A DNA stretch of 64,000 bases from Lachnospiraceae bacterium UBA1818 (GCA_904419285.1 CAJFQZ010000008.1:1-64000); one strand, 5' to 3'. Shown: positions 25,648-34,710, counted from the stretch's first letter. The notes: a model not told the origin generated them from the letters alone. Made by a program: numbers and translations.

Positions 25648-26543
25648 GAATTCATTCCTTCTATATCGGCATAATATTTTTCTACGCAATCAATAAAGCT
25701 GCGTTTATGGAGTATTCGCACAATATCTAATCCTGCTGTACGGATTATCTTAATTTCTCCAAGCTTCTCCACTTCGTGTAACACAGAGAGCATACAAATA
25801 GAGTCAAGATTATATACCTTACCAATATTTTTCTCTGCAGAAAGAAGTTCGTTTAATCCAATCTCATCCCTATCACCAGCCTGCTCTGCAATAACAGCCA
25901 TAATAACCCAAGGATTAAAGCTTCTGTCCATAGGTATCGACTTCTTATATATATAGTAACCCCTCTCCTTGCTAAGGATGTCAATGAGGCCAAGTTCGCC
26001 AAATGGGCAGTTAATATTATTTTCTGGAGAAACTTTGTTCGGATCAGACTTATACCTTGGCACATATGTGTTCACGATACAAGTAAAGTCATCCGTCAAA
26101 GATCTTATAGCAACTGTTGTCCCTAACATTTTCAATTCATTTTGAATCTGAGCCAAGAAATCATCCTTGTTAAATTCCTTCATGGAAAACTTATTGAAAA
26201 AGTAATACCAGGATGGAGCCATCTCTTCATTTGTAACAAGCTTATAATGAAGAAGGTAAAGTGTCCCCAATTCCTCAGTATATGGATCCTTCAAAGATAC
26301 TAACTTCCCAAATTTTGTCAAAGACTGTTCCTTTTTCCCAGTCTTTGGTTCTTCTGTCAGACCTACGGCCTGAAGCCAATATCGAAGAGATTTGACCATA
26401 TTGGCACCGATTCCAAGAACATCCATTGGGTTCTCTTTTTTGTCAATAAAGACGTTAGGCTTCTGTGCCACATAACGCATACCCTTACTGAGCCATCCTT
26501 TTCTTATAAAGAATGTTTCATGGGCTCGAAACTTTGTAGCCAT
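25644..26543 (-). CDS. sspB: DUF4007 protein (SspB-like DNA nickase)
   Basis: 299 residues opening with KFRAHETFFIRKGWLSKGMR, a clear DUF4007 start, followed by NPMDVLGIGANMVKSLRYWL. SspB of the single-strand phosphorothioation system belongs to this family and nicks DNA (established work on SspABCD, from memory). AGGAGG overlaps the TAG stop of the preceding gene and stands eight bases before ATG 26543. The 3' end overlaps the ATPase start by four bases, so the two should be made together. Middle and C-terminal parts are mixed helix and strand with no motif I can assign. Confidence 0.82.
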   Translation of the reverse strand: MATKFRAHETFFIRKGWLSKGMRYVAQKPNVFIDKKENPMDVLGIGANMVKSLRYWLQAVGLTEEPKTGKKEQSLTKFGKLVSLKDPYTEELGTLYLLHYKLVTNEEMAPSWYYFFNKFSMKEFNKDDFLAQIQNELKMLGTTVAIRSLTDDFTCIVNTYVPRYKSDPNKVSPENNINCPFGELGLIDILSKERGYYIYKKSIPMDRSFNPWVIMAVIAEQAGDRDEIGLNELLSAEKNIGKVYNLDSICMLSVLHEVEKLGEIKIIRTAGLDIVRILHKRSFIDCVEKYYADIEGMNS

Positions 26544-26556
26544 CCCTGTGTTCCTC

Positions 26557-28275
26557 CTAATCTTTTGTCCGTAAATATTTATCCATCATGCAGCCGCCTC
26601 TTAGGTATTTAGCAGTCACGCACATCTTACAATGGACACACTTATTCGGATCAATATAATATCTGTCTTCTGAAATAGAAATTGCTCCAGCTTTACAAAG
26701 GGATTCACACTTCAAGCACTTTCTACAAACATTAAACTTTCTGACCTGGTATCCGACCATATGTTGTAAAGCGTCATGATTCTTCACATTCATGGTCCTG
26801 ACCTTTACAGCAAATTCATATCCGCCTTGTTCAAAGGGTTGAACCGAAAGAATCGGAACATTTGTCCCATTATCTAATACCAGTACCTCATGTAAAAGTT
26901 TCTGCCCCAACTCAGGAGCTACTCTTCCAAATGGTGTGAACATATTCAAAAACTCATCATCCATCGGGCGTACAAGGCGATAAATTTTCGCATGATTCTC
27001 CGTAGTGCAGTTAGTAAAACGAATCTTTACGTCTCCAGCTGCTGTAAGACCATTACCACCCTGCCTAGCTTTCCATGCCCCAGAATCCACATATTCCTCT
27101 GCATCCGGTTTACCTATCTTCTTTGCGAATTCCACAAGGAATGCCCTCCACGCTTTGGACTGGTCTGGCATATATATTCTTGAGAGGAACTGCGCCCTCA
27201 GATTGTTATTGGGACAACACCAGCACCCCACTCTGTCATATCCCAGACGATAAGCATCATTAAAGTCAATCTTTTCAGCCATGATATACAGCCAGATGTC
27301 CATATCCTTCCAGAAAAAAATCGGGGAAGCGACAGTCTGTTGCTGAATCTTTACAGACTCTGCATCATCCTCCACTCTATTGTATTTACTCCTGCTTACC
27401 GACTCTGACTTTCTGATACCATAGAAGGTCAGAATTTTTTGATTTCGGTACAGAGAATTAATAACTCTGGTAATAGGCCCTGTCTTAAACATAGAGCAAC
27501 ACCATCTCATCATTCTAGCCGGTGGACCTATATCCTCACAGACCTCTTGAAAAATCTGTTCCCGGTTCTCCGCTATCTTAAAAATTGACTGCGGGTGATC
27601 CTTTCTATAGCGCTTAGCGTATTCAATCGTTAGCGGAAACTCCAGCGTCGTATTCCCAAATATATGTACAAGCGACGGATCGCTTAAAGCTTTAATGGCC
27701 AAATCTGCAGTTACCGTTGAGTCCTTTCCGCCCGAAAACGACAGCACTATATTCTCTTCTGGAAATTTTGCAGCTGTCTTCTTAATAAAATTGTGTGACT
27801 CATCAATTAGATAATCCAACCTTGTCTTGTTTGCCTCAATAAAAAGGTCTATATAATGATTAAAGCCAGTATAGGAATTGCCGTCCTTATATCTATCCAG
27901 CAGCTCAATATACTCATCAGCATTAGCTTCCTTAAACAGTTTATTTGGCAAAGCAATTGATTTTCCATTCACATAGTACCTGTTATTAGATGCCCAAACG
28001 GATTCATTCATCCACTGATACGGCTTCTTCTTTAACAGTATCTCTATCAAAAGTCTTTCTTCTGGGAAAACCGGTCTGATATCCGTTGCAAGATATTTCA
28101 TTAGTTTGCCGCATCTTGGACAGATTCCTTTATCTGCTTGATTCACTTCCTGCATAATAGGAACTTTACAATCATTGCACCAGTACACCTCAGTAGGGTA
28201 ATCTTCTACAGTCTCTTCACAACAGATGGGGCACTTTTTTTCATTTGTCTCTATATTACAGTTCTTACACCACAC
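26557..28275 (-). CDS. sspD: PAPS-reductase-like sulfurtransferase with zinc fingers and ferredoxin tail (SspD/DndC)
   Basis: 572 residues from GTG 28275 (AAGGAGC seven bases upstream). Two zinc ribbons come first (C3, C6, C15, C18 and C33, C36, C52, C55). A PP-loop ATPase follows with LSFSGGKDSTV (SGGKDS at 181-186), then RWCCSMFKTGPI and VGCWCCPNN, the cysteine pairs that hold an iron-sulfur cluster in DndC/SspD. The last 60 residues are a two-cluster ferredoxin (CRKCLKCESLCKAG, then CVHCKMCV). The protein should activate the DNA backbone or sulfur with ATP and pass electrons through clusters. It is the first gene of the operon behind the promoter at 28550-28578. Zinc and ferredoxin extensions are absent from the shorter enterobacterial DndC. 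Confidence 0.87.
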   Translation of the reverse strand: MWCKNCNIETNEKKCPICCEETVEDYPTEVYWCNDCKVPIMQEVNQADKGICPRCGKLMKYLATDIRPVFPEERLLIEILLKKKPYQWMNESVWASNNRYYVNGKSIALPNKLFKEANADEYIELLDRYKDGNSYTGFNHYIDLFIEANKTRLDYLIDESHNFIKKTAAKFPEENIVLSFSGGKDSTVTADLAIKALSDPSLVHIFGNTTLEFPLTIEYAKRYRKDHPQSIFKIAENREQIFQEVCEDIGPPARMMRWCCSMFKTGPITRVINSLYRNQKILTFYGIRKSESVSRSKYNRVEDDAESVKIQQQTVASPIFFWKDMDIWLYIMAEKIDFNDAYRLGYDRVGCWCCPNNNLRAQFLSRIYMPDQSKAWRAFLVEFAKKIGKPDAEEYVDSGAWKARQGGNGLTAAGDVKIRFTNCTTENHAKIYRLVRPMDDEFLNMFTPFGRVAPELGQKLLHEVLVLDNGTNVPILSVQPFEQGGYEFAVKVRTMNVKNHDALQHMVGYQVRKFNVCRKCLKCESLCKAGAISISEDRYYIDPNKCVHCKMCVTAKYLRGGCMMDKYLRTKD

Positions 28276-28497
28276 AAATAATGCTCCTTGCAGTTAATAT
28301 TTCGCGCTTCATCTTCATCAGGTACAAAATCAACAATGTCATAAATCTAATAATCACGTGTCTTGTAAATCTCTTCAAGAACCTTACTTTACCCATAGCT
28401 ATGGCATTTTTAGACACATGCGCTTGCTCATGCAGATTTATCTTGTTCATCTTTTTATCAATAAGCATTTCCATAATTTATCATAATTCAATGCCAT
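28276..28497 (-). pseudogene. Degenerate Cro/CI-type HTH gene before sspD
   Basis: Read in shifting frames, the minus strand gives MALNYDKLWK, then LIDKKMNKINLHEQAHVSKN and AIAMGK, then VLEEIYKTRDY, a stop, and IYDIVDFVPDEDE. This is the familiar small XRE-family regulator of Clostridia, with one lost base after LWK, a deletion and shift after MGK, and a nonsense codon. The relic lies between the operon promoter and sspD and its tail overlaps the sspD start. The regulator is dead, so the operon has lost whatever control it gave. Confidence 0.72.
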
Positions 28498-28549
28498 ATT
28501 TAATACCTTTCAATCTCTCGCAATACATTTTATATTAACTCATTTTTTT

Positions 28550-28578
28550 ATCATATCATATTGATTAATTTTGCTCAA
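28550..28578 (-). promoter_or_regulatory. Candidate promoter of the phosphorothioation operon
   Basis: TTGAGC (28578-28573), 17-base spacer, TATGAT (28555-28550) on the minus strand, 275 bases before the sspD GTG and just upstream of the HTH relic. The remaining AT-rich gap to 28739 shows nothing else. Confidence 0.5.
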
Positions 28579-28739
28579 GATCCCCTTGAATTTTAAAAAT
28601 TTGCAAGAAAATCGTACAAATCTATTTTAATATATAACTCAGACACATTATAGTCAATTACGATTTACTAAATCATAATAAAGCGAAACCATCTTTCATT
28701 TCCTGAAACAATACAGGCACCCCATTTTTCTTAATTTTC

Positions 28740-29159
28740 TTATACTCTCTCCAGTATCTCCACCGTCTTCCGATCCCGTCTCCCCTTATAATACTTCTCG
28801 ATCACCCTCGTAAACACTCCCCCTCTTCCCTCTGCCGCTTCAAACAGCGTCATACACGACAGCAGCTTCAAATCATCCGGGCTGCCGAACACGCGATGAG
28901 GATCATCCGTATCCAGTTCCAGCAGAGCCTCGCTGATCTTCCTCAGGTTTCCTCCCAGATACAGGTCATTCAGAAAATCTTCTGCTTCCTTGAGATCCTT
29001 GATCGCATAATATGCAGACATGCTGCTGAATCCCAGCCCGTGGATCTGCGGGAAGATATACCACATCCAGTGACTCTGTTTGCGTCCGTTTTTTATCTCC
29101 GCCAGAGCGGTGTCAAAGTCCCGTCTCTGTGCCTCTTTAAACCGCTGCAGATCACTCAT
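28740..29159 (-). CDS. DUF1810 family protein
   Basis: 139 residues from ATG 29159; AAGGAG lies nine bases upstream and an in-frame TTG three codons earlier is less likely. LQRFKEAQRRDFDTALAEI, SHWMWYIFPQIHGLGFSSMS and GSPDDLKLLSCMTLF are the conserved blocks of DUF1810, a helical calpastatin-like family without known activity. It is the first ordinary-composition gene to the right of the defence island. Two small genes precede it on the same strand (29 bases to the nearest), so they may share a transcript. Confidence 0.85.
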   Translation of the reverse strand: MSDLQRFKEAQRRDFDTALAEIKNGRKQSHWMWYIFPQIHGLGFSSMSAYYAIKDLKEAEDFLNDLYLGGNLRKISEALLELDTDDPHRVFGSPDDLKLLSCMTLFEAAEGRGGVFTRVIEKYYKGRRDRKTVEILERV

Positions 29160-29188
29160 GGTTCTCAACTCCTTATATCCTTGCTCTT

Positions 29189-29461
29189 TTACAGTCCATT
29201 GTTATAGATATCATTAATTACCGCCTGGGCATGTTCCATCTCTTTCTTTCGCATGATCTCATCCCTGTCGCTTAAGATCGCAAGCATCTCATCCACCAGA
29301 TCCTCGATCCGCGGGTTTGTCACACGGTAGAGATATCCCAGCATCCTTGTTGCGGTATAATCGGTGTTCATATTTTTATACGCGATCTCTGCACAGAACT
29401 CCTTTGGGTAACCCCTGCTCAGCAGAAGTCTGTACAGCTCGTCCGTTCTCTCTGACGCCAT
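29189..29461 (-). CDS. Unknown 90-residue helical protein
   Basis: No family recognised. The sequence is all helix, opening MASERTDELYRLLLSRGYP and ending with charged helices (MRKKEMEHAQAVINDIYNN). AAAGGTG precedes ATG 29461, four bases after the DUF1653 gene, so the two are likely co-translated. It probably serves as a small adaptor or subunit for a neighbour; nothing more can be said. Confidence 0.65.
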   Translation of the reverse strand: MASERTDELYRLLLSRGYPKEFCAEIAYKNMNTDYTATRMLGYLYRVTNPRIEDLVDEMLAILSDRDEIMRKKEMEHAQAVINDIYNNGL

Positions 29462-29465
29462 CTTC

Positions 29466-29921
29466 TCACACCTTTACTTTCTCGAACCGGTATTTCTGTC
29501 TGATGTCCGGATACTTTTCCCTGTCCACCTCGCTCATGAACATGGCATAGGGTCTTGCGCACACCTTGAACGGCGCATAGAGCGCCTGGTAGATGACCAG
29601 CCGCTCTCCGGTTTCTGTGTGCTGGGCGAAGGCAAGCACTTTATACAGGTATTCCGAGGTGTCGGCGGACACCCACTCTCTCTTAAAATGCTGTACGATG
29701 TCGCCCACACAGATATCCCTTTTCAGTTCTTCCTCTTCTTCCTTCGGTTCGGGTTCTGTGTCCAGCTCCTGGTATTCCTCTTTGTCCAGAGAGATCGGCA
29801 CACCGGATTTTCCTGTGATATGGACGCCGCCGTACCATGTCCCCTGGATCTCGAAAATATCTCCGATCTCATACTCGGAGCTGTACTCGTCGTTTTTCTT
29901 TATAATTCTGATCCTGCTCAT
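29466..29921 (-). CDS. DUF1653-containing protein
   Basis: 151 residues. Residues 1-55 form a small beta domain ([20 protein letters not shown]), followed by an acidic linker ([12 protein letters not shown]). The C-terminal 80 residues are DUF1653: [35 protein letters not shown], and [17 protein letters not shown]1653 is a compact beta-rich fold of unknown function found in many Firmicutes. It follows the AAA+ ATPase gene by 121 bases on the same strand. GAGGTG is the likely ribosome site. Confidence 0.85.
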   Translation of the reverse strand: MSRIRIIKKNDEYSSEYEIGDIFEIQGTWYGGVHITGKSGVPISLDKEEYQELDTEPEPKEEEEELKRDICVGDIVQHFKREWVSADTSEYLYKVLAFAQHTETGERLVIYQALYAPFKVCARPYAMFMSEVDREKYPDIRQKYRFEKVKV

Positions 29922-30042
29922 TTCGTCACACCTCGCATCGCAAAAATTCCGTCGATAATCATTTCTGACCCCCTTTAAAATTATGGGGAAAATCTTTTCA
30001 AATCCTTTCGGATATTGTTTCAGGAATATTTCAGAAATCCTC

Positions 30043-31527
30043 TCAGGACAGAAGCTCTCTCACCATCGCGCCGTCAAATGTCACGGACTCCACATGGTCT
30101 ACCTCGATCTGGTACAGCGCGTTCGCCGCGATGTGCTCCGCCGCCTGCTCCAGGTCACGGATTCCGCTTGTGTTTCTATGTAGATCAATGACCGCATCCA
30201 GTCCGTCCGGTGTCAGGGTGCATTCCTTCTCCTGCATACCGATCCGTTTCAGCACTTTCGGAAGCGCGTATTTGGAGAAGATGACCTTCTTTTCCTCTGC
30301 AGTGTAATCCGGGATCTCGATCACTGCGAATCTTGACATGAGCGGCGCGCTGATCTGATCTTTGTCGTTGGCGGTGGCGATCGGGTACACGCCCACTGTC
30401 GGAATCATACATTCAATATAGTTGTCGGTAAATCCAAGGTTATCCAGCAGGGTCAGCAGGACGTCCGCCGGATTGCCGTTTCCTTTCCCCGCGGCAGCCT
30501 TGTCCAGCTCATTGATAATGAATACCAGATTGGATTCGCCCGCCATGGAAAATGCCTCCATAATGATGCCCGGCTTTGCATTTGCATAGATCCGGGAGCT
30601 TCCGGTGAGTTGCTCCGGGTCGTTGATGGAGCTCATGTCCAGCGTAGTCCACGGCAGCTTCAGGATCCGCGCCACCGCGTAGGCGATCTGAGACTTTCCT
30701 GTGCCGGCAGGGCCGATCAGGAGAAGTCCGTAGGCAGGCAGTGTGTGGGTGCGGTTGATCTGGATGATAGTCTCAATGATCCTCTGCTTCACAGATTCCA
30801 TACCGTACAGCTCTTCGTCCAGGATCCGGCGCGCCTCATCAGGATCCACCGGCGGGAAATAATTTCCCTTCCACTGGATATTCATCATGATCGACAATGC
30901 GCGCTGGGCATGACGGCGCTCTTCCGCGGACACCTCATGGGAGCGCGCCACTGCCAGGTTTCTCCGCGCCCAGAGACGGATATTGTCCGGCAGCGTTCTC
31001 CCTGCGCAGGTCATGAAGTCCGTAATGCTCTGGATACTGGTCAGCTTCATGCTGTCGCCGGTCTCCTCCTCGTCCTCATCCGGCTCCTCCTCAGAGGGCG
31101 CGTCACTGGAAAGGAGACGCTCAATCATGAACTGGAGGAAGCCGTCTTCTGCAGAGAGCTTCACACCGCCTCCGAAAGCGATCTCGCGAATCTTATATAC
31201 AGCGTACTCTCCATTCTGTGCCGCACCGGAGAGGCGCACATTGATGTGATTCTCTCCCATCCACTTCAGAAGACTTACGAACCGCGCGTCGATCCGCAGG
31301 ATATCTGCGCTGACAGTGCCGTCCTCCCCCTGGAACTCAAAGGCAGTCCGACGGATCGGGTTGGTGAAAACGCCGTTGGAATGATGCTTCAGCTGTCCGG
31401 CGCTGTTGTCCAGGACAAGAAGCGGATGTTCCGCAGACGCCTCAGACTCATTTGTATAAAAGATCGTGTAGGTGCAGACAGGCTCCCCGGAACCTGTCGG
31501 TGAATTATTAAAATCATAAACTGGCAT
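30043..31527 (-). CDS. AAA+ ATPase
   Basis: 494 residues. The first 170 are a beta-rich region with an acidic patch ([19 protein letters not shown]) and no recognised family. The AAA+ core runs from about 240: [20 protein letters not shown] is Walker [14 protein letters not shown] is a Walker B variant with N-E in place of [14 protein letters not shown] holds the arginine-finger region, and the C-terminal helical lid ends near 480. Layout recalls CbbX/ClpA-type remodellers more than MoxR. It probably rearranges a protein partner; the DUF1653 and helical small proteins downstream are candidates. AAGGAG precedes ATG 31527. Confidence 0.8.
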   Translation of the reverse strand: MPVYDFNNSPTGSGEPVCTYTIFYTNESEASAEHPLLVLDNSAGQLKHHSNGVFTNPIRRTAFEFQGEDGTVSADILRIDARFVSLLKWMGENHINVRLSGAAQNGEYAVYKIREIAFGGGVKLSAEDGFLQFMIERLLSSDAPSEEEPDEDEEETGDSMKLTSIQSITDFMTCAGRTLPDNIRLWARRNLAVARSHEVSAEERRHAQRALSIMMNIQWKGNYFPPVDPDEARRILDEELYGMESVKQRIIETIIQINRTHTLPAYGLLLIGPAGTGKSQIAYAVARILKLPWTTLDMSSINDPEQLTGSSRIYANAKPGIIMEAFSMAGESNLVFIINELDKAAAGKGNGNPADVLLTLLDNLGFTDNYIECMIPTVGVYPIATANDKDQISAPLMSRFAVIEIPDYTAEEKKVIFSKYALPKVLKRIGMQEKECTLTPDGLDAVIDLHRNTSGIRDLEQAAEHIAANALYQIEVDHVESVTFDGAMVRELLS

Positions 31528-31631
31528 AATCTAACTCCTTCGTATGTCATTCAGTAAATTTCTTCCGGTACAGCGGATCATGCGCCGCTGCTCACTGTAC
31601 CAGTTTACCATAAAATGTCGGAGATACAAAG

Positions 31632-32282
31632 CTAAAACAAGCTCATCTGCTCATATTCTGCTTCTCTCTCCAGCAGCACCGGCGTTTTGTGAAGAAAATA
31701 TTCCGCGGCGCTGTCGTCTGTCACCCAGTCTTCCAGCTCGCTTTGCTCCAGAATCAGCGGCATCCGGTCGTGGACCGGCTTTACGGAGGGATTTGCCTCG
31801 GTTGTCAAGATCACGAACCGATCCTGCCCGTCAAAGCAGTCATAGCATCCCGCCATGAACATGACCTGAGAATTCTGCCGCTCAAAGGAGAATTTCTCTT
31901 TAGACTTATTCCACTCCCAGAATCCCTTTGCCGGGATCACGCATCTTCTGTGCAGGACACACTCCCTGAAAGTACGCCGCTCCGCAGCCGTTTCCGCCCT
32001 GGCATTGATCAGGAGCCCCCTGCCGTCAAACCTTGGAAATCCCCATACCATCTGTTCCGCCTCCAGATGTCGTTCTCTTCCCATGATCACCATGGCTTTC
32101 TGGGAAGGAAAGACAGCTGTAGATGCGGCTGCCGGTCCATGAAATAATCCTGCATCTGTCTTCTGCTCTGGTTCCTTCGCCATATTCTGGTCTGATTTTT
32201 TCTGAAACCTCTGATCCAGTTTCAAGATCAGACGTCTGATCTCTCTTGCTGTTTCATCATCCACATAATATCGTCCGCACAT
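31632..32282 (-). CDS. SRAP-domain abasic-site shield protein (YedK/HMCES)
   Basis: 216 residues from ATG 32282. The choice of start is decided by chemistry: Met is followed by Cys2 (MCGRYYVDD), and the exposed Cys2 forms the thiazolidine link with abasic sites after Met removal. LINARAETAAERRTFRECVL, RRCVIPAKGFWEW with the active glutamate and VKPVHDRMPLIL with the conserved histidine complete the SRAP family pattern. The protein covers abasic sites in single-stranded DNA. It is the last gene of a unit with a small unknown and a Y-family polymerase whose promoter has a LexA box, so it should be DNA-damage induced. Confidence 0.92.
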   Translation of the reverse strand: MCGRYYVDDETAREIRRLILKLDQRFQKKSDQNMAKEPEQKTDAGLFHGPAAASTAVFPSQKAMVIMGRERHLEAEQMVWGFPRFDGRGLLINARAETAAERRTFRECVLHRRCVIPAKGFWEWNKSKEKFSFERQNSQVMFMAGCYDCFDGQDRFVILTTEANPSVKPVHDRMPLILEQSELEDWVTDDSAAEYFLHKTPVLLEREAEYEQMSLF

Positions 32283-32356
32283 TGTGTTCTCCGTTTTCCT
32301 CCCGTTTTTGTTTTCTCCCGCTTTTCTTATTCTTTCCCGGAGGGCAGATCTGTTAC

Positions 32357-32680
32357 TCATGATCCGCTTTCCCAGCTTAATTTCCACCGGTTTTCTTCTG
32401 CATAATAGTACAGCCGGAAGAGGTATTCCTGCCCCTGCGCCACAGTGCTGCACCGGTACTCATGAATGGGGATACCGCAGTAATACTTCTTCTCCCTTGT
32501 CTGCACATGGATCTGGCCGATGCTGTGGATCATTCCCTCGTCGTCCTGGTATTTGATCATCTTTGGCATTGCCGTCCCGGTGCTCGTAAACCATACTCCA
32601 CAGGCGATCTCCCGCAGATCATCTCTCTTCAGTTTTCCTTCATCCGGCTTTCGGGTATTTGTCCCGATTCCCATGCTCAT
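32357..32680 (-). CDS. Unknown 107-residue protein in the SOS cassette
   Basis: No family recognised. The sequence is beta-rich with several aromatic clusters: ACGVWFTSTGTAMPKMIKYQ, then YYCGIPIHEYRC and LFRLYYYAEENRWKLSW. GAGGTG precedes ATG 32680, 44 bases after the Y-family polymerase gene and about 75 before the SRAP gene. By position it belongs to the same SOS-controlled transcript and may be a translesion or abasic-repair accessory factor. Confidence 0.7.
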   Translation of the reverse strand: MSMGIGTNTRKPDEGKLKRDDLREIACGVWFTSTGTAMPKMIKYQDDEGMIHSIGQIHVQTREKKYYCGIPIHEYRCSTVAQGQEYLFRLYYYAEENRWKLSWESGS

Positions 32681-32723
32681 CTCTGGTCACCTCTGTATAG
32701 TCTGAATTTTCGCGCCATCACTG

Positions 32724-33995
32724 CTATGACACCCTGACCTTTGTATAATCTACCGACCGCTTCTCCCGGGAGATCCCGCCACTCATATGATCGATGGGAC
32801 TTTCGATAAATGCCGCCCGCTTCACGGAATCAATGCCGTACCGTCCTCGGATTCGGTCCACAGCGGCGTCTCTCAGCTCCAGCTTCTCATAGTCTGTATC
32901 GTCGAACAGATCCAATTGTCTCATATCCACACCATCCCGGATGCGGCTCGTGTGGATCCCGAGATGCCGGATGGGAGCGCCGTCCCACAGCTCATTGAAG
33001 AGCCGGCAGGCATGCTTATGGATTTCCGATGTAATGTTCGTAGCATTTTTCAGAGTCATCTGATGGCTCCTGTAACTGAAGTCAGCAGACTTGATCCCCA
33101 CAGCGATCACTTCCGCCCTCACCTTCGCCTCCCGCAGCCTGGTCCCCACGGTCTCCGCCAGAGCCAGAAGGACCAGCTTTGCCACAGAAGCGTCTGCCAC
33201 GTCGAAGGCAATGGTCGTAGAATTGCCGTATCCCTTATTTGCCGGAGGCTCGGACTGCACGACCGAGACATCCATCCCGTTTGCGAACGCCCAGATCACC
33301 TCGCCATGCTTTTTCAGATGCCGCTTAAGAAGCTCCGGATCTGCATGCGCCAGCTCTCCCACAGTCCGGATGCCCAGATGGAACAGTCTCTTTGCAGTCG
33401 CTCTGCCCACGAAAAACAGGTCGCTGACAGGAAGCCCCCACATCTTCTCCTGTATCTCTTCCTTCCACAGCGTGTGGACCCGGTCCGGCTTCTGGAAGTC
33501 GGACGCCATCTTTGCCAGCAGCTTATTTTCCGCGATTCCGATATTGACCGTAAATCCCAGAGTCTCCCGGATCTGATCCTTGATCCGTTCCGCGGCGCTC
33601 TCGGCGCCGCCCCACAGTCCTTCTGTGCCGCTCATGTCCACGAATGCCTCGTCCACGGAATACTGTTCCACGTCCGGCGAGTACTGCCTCAAGATATCCA
33701 TAAATGCAGCCGAACATTTCTCATACAGCCCGTAATTAGGCGGGACCAGGATCAGATCCGGACATTTGCGCAGCGCCTCCACGATCGTTTCACCTGTTTG
33801 AATGCCATACCGCTTCGCCGGAATAGATTTCGCCAGAATGATCCCATGACGCAGCGCCGTATCCCCGCCCACCGCGGAGGCCTGTTCCCGAAGATCCTGG
33901 CGGCCGCCCAGATGGTGCAGGCGGTACGCTGCTTCCCAGCTTAAGTATGCCGAATTAACATCAATGTGAAAAATCACTCGTTTTCTCTTTTCCAA
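32724..33995 (-). CDS. Y-family DNA polymerase (DinB/UmuC type), SOS-controlled
   Basis: About 423 residues. VIFHIDVNSAYLSWEAAYR carries the first metal aspartate, and EQYSVDEAFVDMSGTEG the S-V-D-E-A-F signature with the catalytic acids. A helix-hairpin-helix thumb (LFHLGIRTVGELAHADP) and little finger follow. MRQLDLFDDTD near the C-terminus is a textbook sliding-clamp motif (QLDLF). The frame is open to TTG 34049, but the LexA box at 34028-34041 lies inside that stretch, so the true start must be later: TTG 33995 or GTG 33977. It copies past lesions with low fidelity. It leads a three-gene unit with the 107-residue protein and SRAP. Confidence 0.9.
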   Translation of the reverse strand: MEKRKRVIFHIDVNSAYLSWEAAYRLHHLGGRQDLREQASAVGGDTALRHGIILAKSIPAKRYGIQTGETIVEALRKCPDLILVPPNYGLYEKCSAAFMDILRQYSPDVEQYSVDEAFVDMSGTEGLWGGAESAAERIKDQIRETLGFTVNIGIAENKLLAKMASDFQKPDRVHTLWKEEIQEKMWGLPVSDLFFVGRATAKRLFHLGIRTVGELAHADPELLKRHLKKHGEVIWAFANGMDVSVVQSEPPANKGYGNSTTIAFDVADASVAKLVLLALAETVGTRLREAKVRAEVIAVGIKSADFSYRSHQMTLKNATNITSEIHKHACRLFNELWDGAPIRHLGIHTSRIRDGVDMRQLDLFDDTDYEKLELRDAAVDRIRGRYGIDSVKRAAFIESPIDHMSGGISREKRSVDYTKVRVS

Positions 33996-34027
33996 ACTTA
34001 CGTTCGCCTTCCTTGCTCTTATTATGA

Positions 34028-34041
34028 GGAACAAACGTTCG
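34028..34041 (-). promoter_or_regulatory. LexA (SOS) box of the Y-polymerase cassette
   Basis: CGAACGTTTGTTCC on the minus strand contains GAAC-N4-GTTC, the Firmicutes LexA/DinR consensus, 33 bases upstream of the proposed TTG start. Confidence 0.8.
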
Positions 34042-34068
34042 CAGGTCAAGAGGATTGTTTTTCCATCT

Positions 34069-34521
34069 CTATTGACCGATTTTTAAAACCATAAAAATAT
34101 CTGCGTCATAATTCTCATTATACCGCTCAGTCCGGACAAAACCGGCCTTTTCATACAGGATAAGCGCTCTTGCGCTGGTCGATAACGTATCAAGGTACAT
34201 CTCCCGGTAACCGGATCGTGCCGCTTCCTCGATCACAGTTTTCAGAAGCATTCTGCCAAGCCCTCTTCCCTGAAACCTCTCATAAAGATAGAGGGACTTC
34301 AGCTCACAGCGGCACTCATCCATTCTTTTTAATACTGCTGTGCCGATGATCTCTTCTCCGTCCAGCATGATCCAGAATGCATCAAAACAGTGCTGTACGT
34401 CCAGATAACTCTTATGCTTTTGGTCTAAATCCAGCTTTCTCCCTGACTCGGGAAGGCAGCAGCGTAGAAAAGAAATCACTTTTTCTGTATATTGATCATT
34501 AAATTTTTGAATCGGATACAT
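34069..34521 (-). CDS. GNAT family N-acetyltransferase
   Basis: 150 residues from ATG 34521 (AGGAG five bases upstream). CELKSLYLYERFQGRGLGRM holds the acetyl-CoA loop R-x-x-G-L-G, MYLDTLSTSARALILYEKAG the usual helix-strand end with the conserved tyrosine, followed by F-V-R-T-E. GNAT enzymes transfer acetyl groups from acetyl-CoA to amines; the substrate cannot be told. It ends 19 bases before the SOS cassette region and lies just downstream of the relic of a second GNAT gene. Confidence 0.88.
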   Translation of the reverse strand: MYPIQKFNDQYTEKVISFLRCCLPESGRKLDLDQKHKSYLDVQHCFDAFWIMLDGEEIIGTAVLKRMDECRCELKSLYLYERFQGRGLGRMLLKTVIEEAARSGYREMYLDTLSTSARALILYEKAGFVRTERYNENYDADIFMVLKIGQ

Positions 34522-34533
34522 GGTCACTCCTCT

Positions 34534-34710
34534 CTATAACTCAGCCGCCATAATGTATTCTTCCTCATTTTCATCCACTGTTTTGAATCCTGCTTTCTTA
34601 TACATCTACATCTTTCACAGCATAATTGATCTTCTGCACAGACAGCACATCTACCGCTTTCTTTTCATTCTCAGCATCAATGCCCTATTCCTTTATTCTG
34701 ATGGGGTTGC
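34534..34710 (-). pseudogene. GNAT acetyltransferase relic
   Basis: The minus strand encodes MYKKAGFKTVDENEEEYIMA and ends AEL-stop at 34534, the typical C-terminus of a GNAT enzyme. About 90 bases upstream, in another frame, PHQNKGIGH resembles the acetyl-CoA loop, but stops and shifts separate the two. It is a decayed tandem neighbour of the intact gene at 34069-34521. The rest of the gap to 34868 holds only the inverted repeat below. Confidence 0.6.

Larger units (their letters stand above)
12640..28739. other. AT-rich phosphorothioation defence island
   Basis: All genes from 12696 to 28275 lie on the minus strand, are visibly richer in A and T than the flanking metallophosphoesterase and DUF1810 genes, and form two blocks: a sulfur-modification and restriction block (28275-15970) and a sigma factor/GIY-YIG/DGQHR block (15806-12696). 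No direct repeats, tRNA or integrase were found at the edges, so the means of insertion is unknown. Confidence 0.75.

Noticed and set aside
28265..28474. 69-codon minus frame before sspD as a real gene
   Set aside because: It reads only one piece of an HTH gene and then continues out of frame; better explained as a pseudogene.
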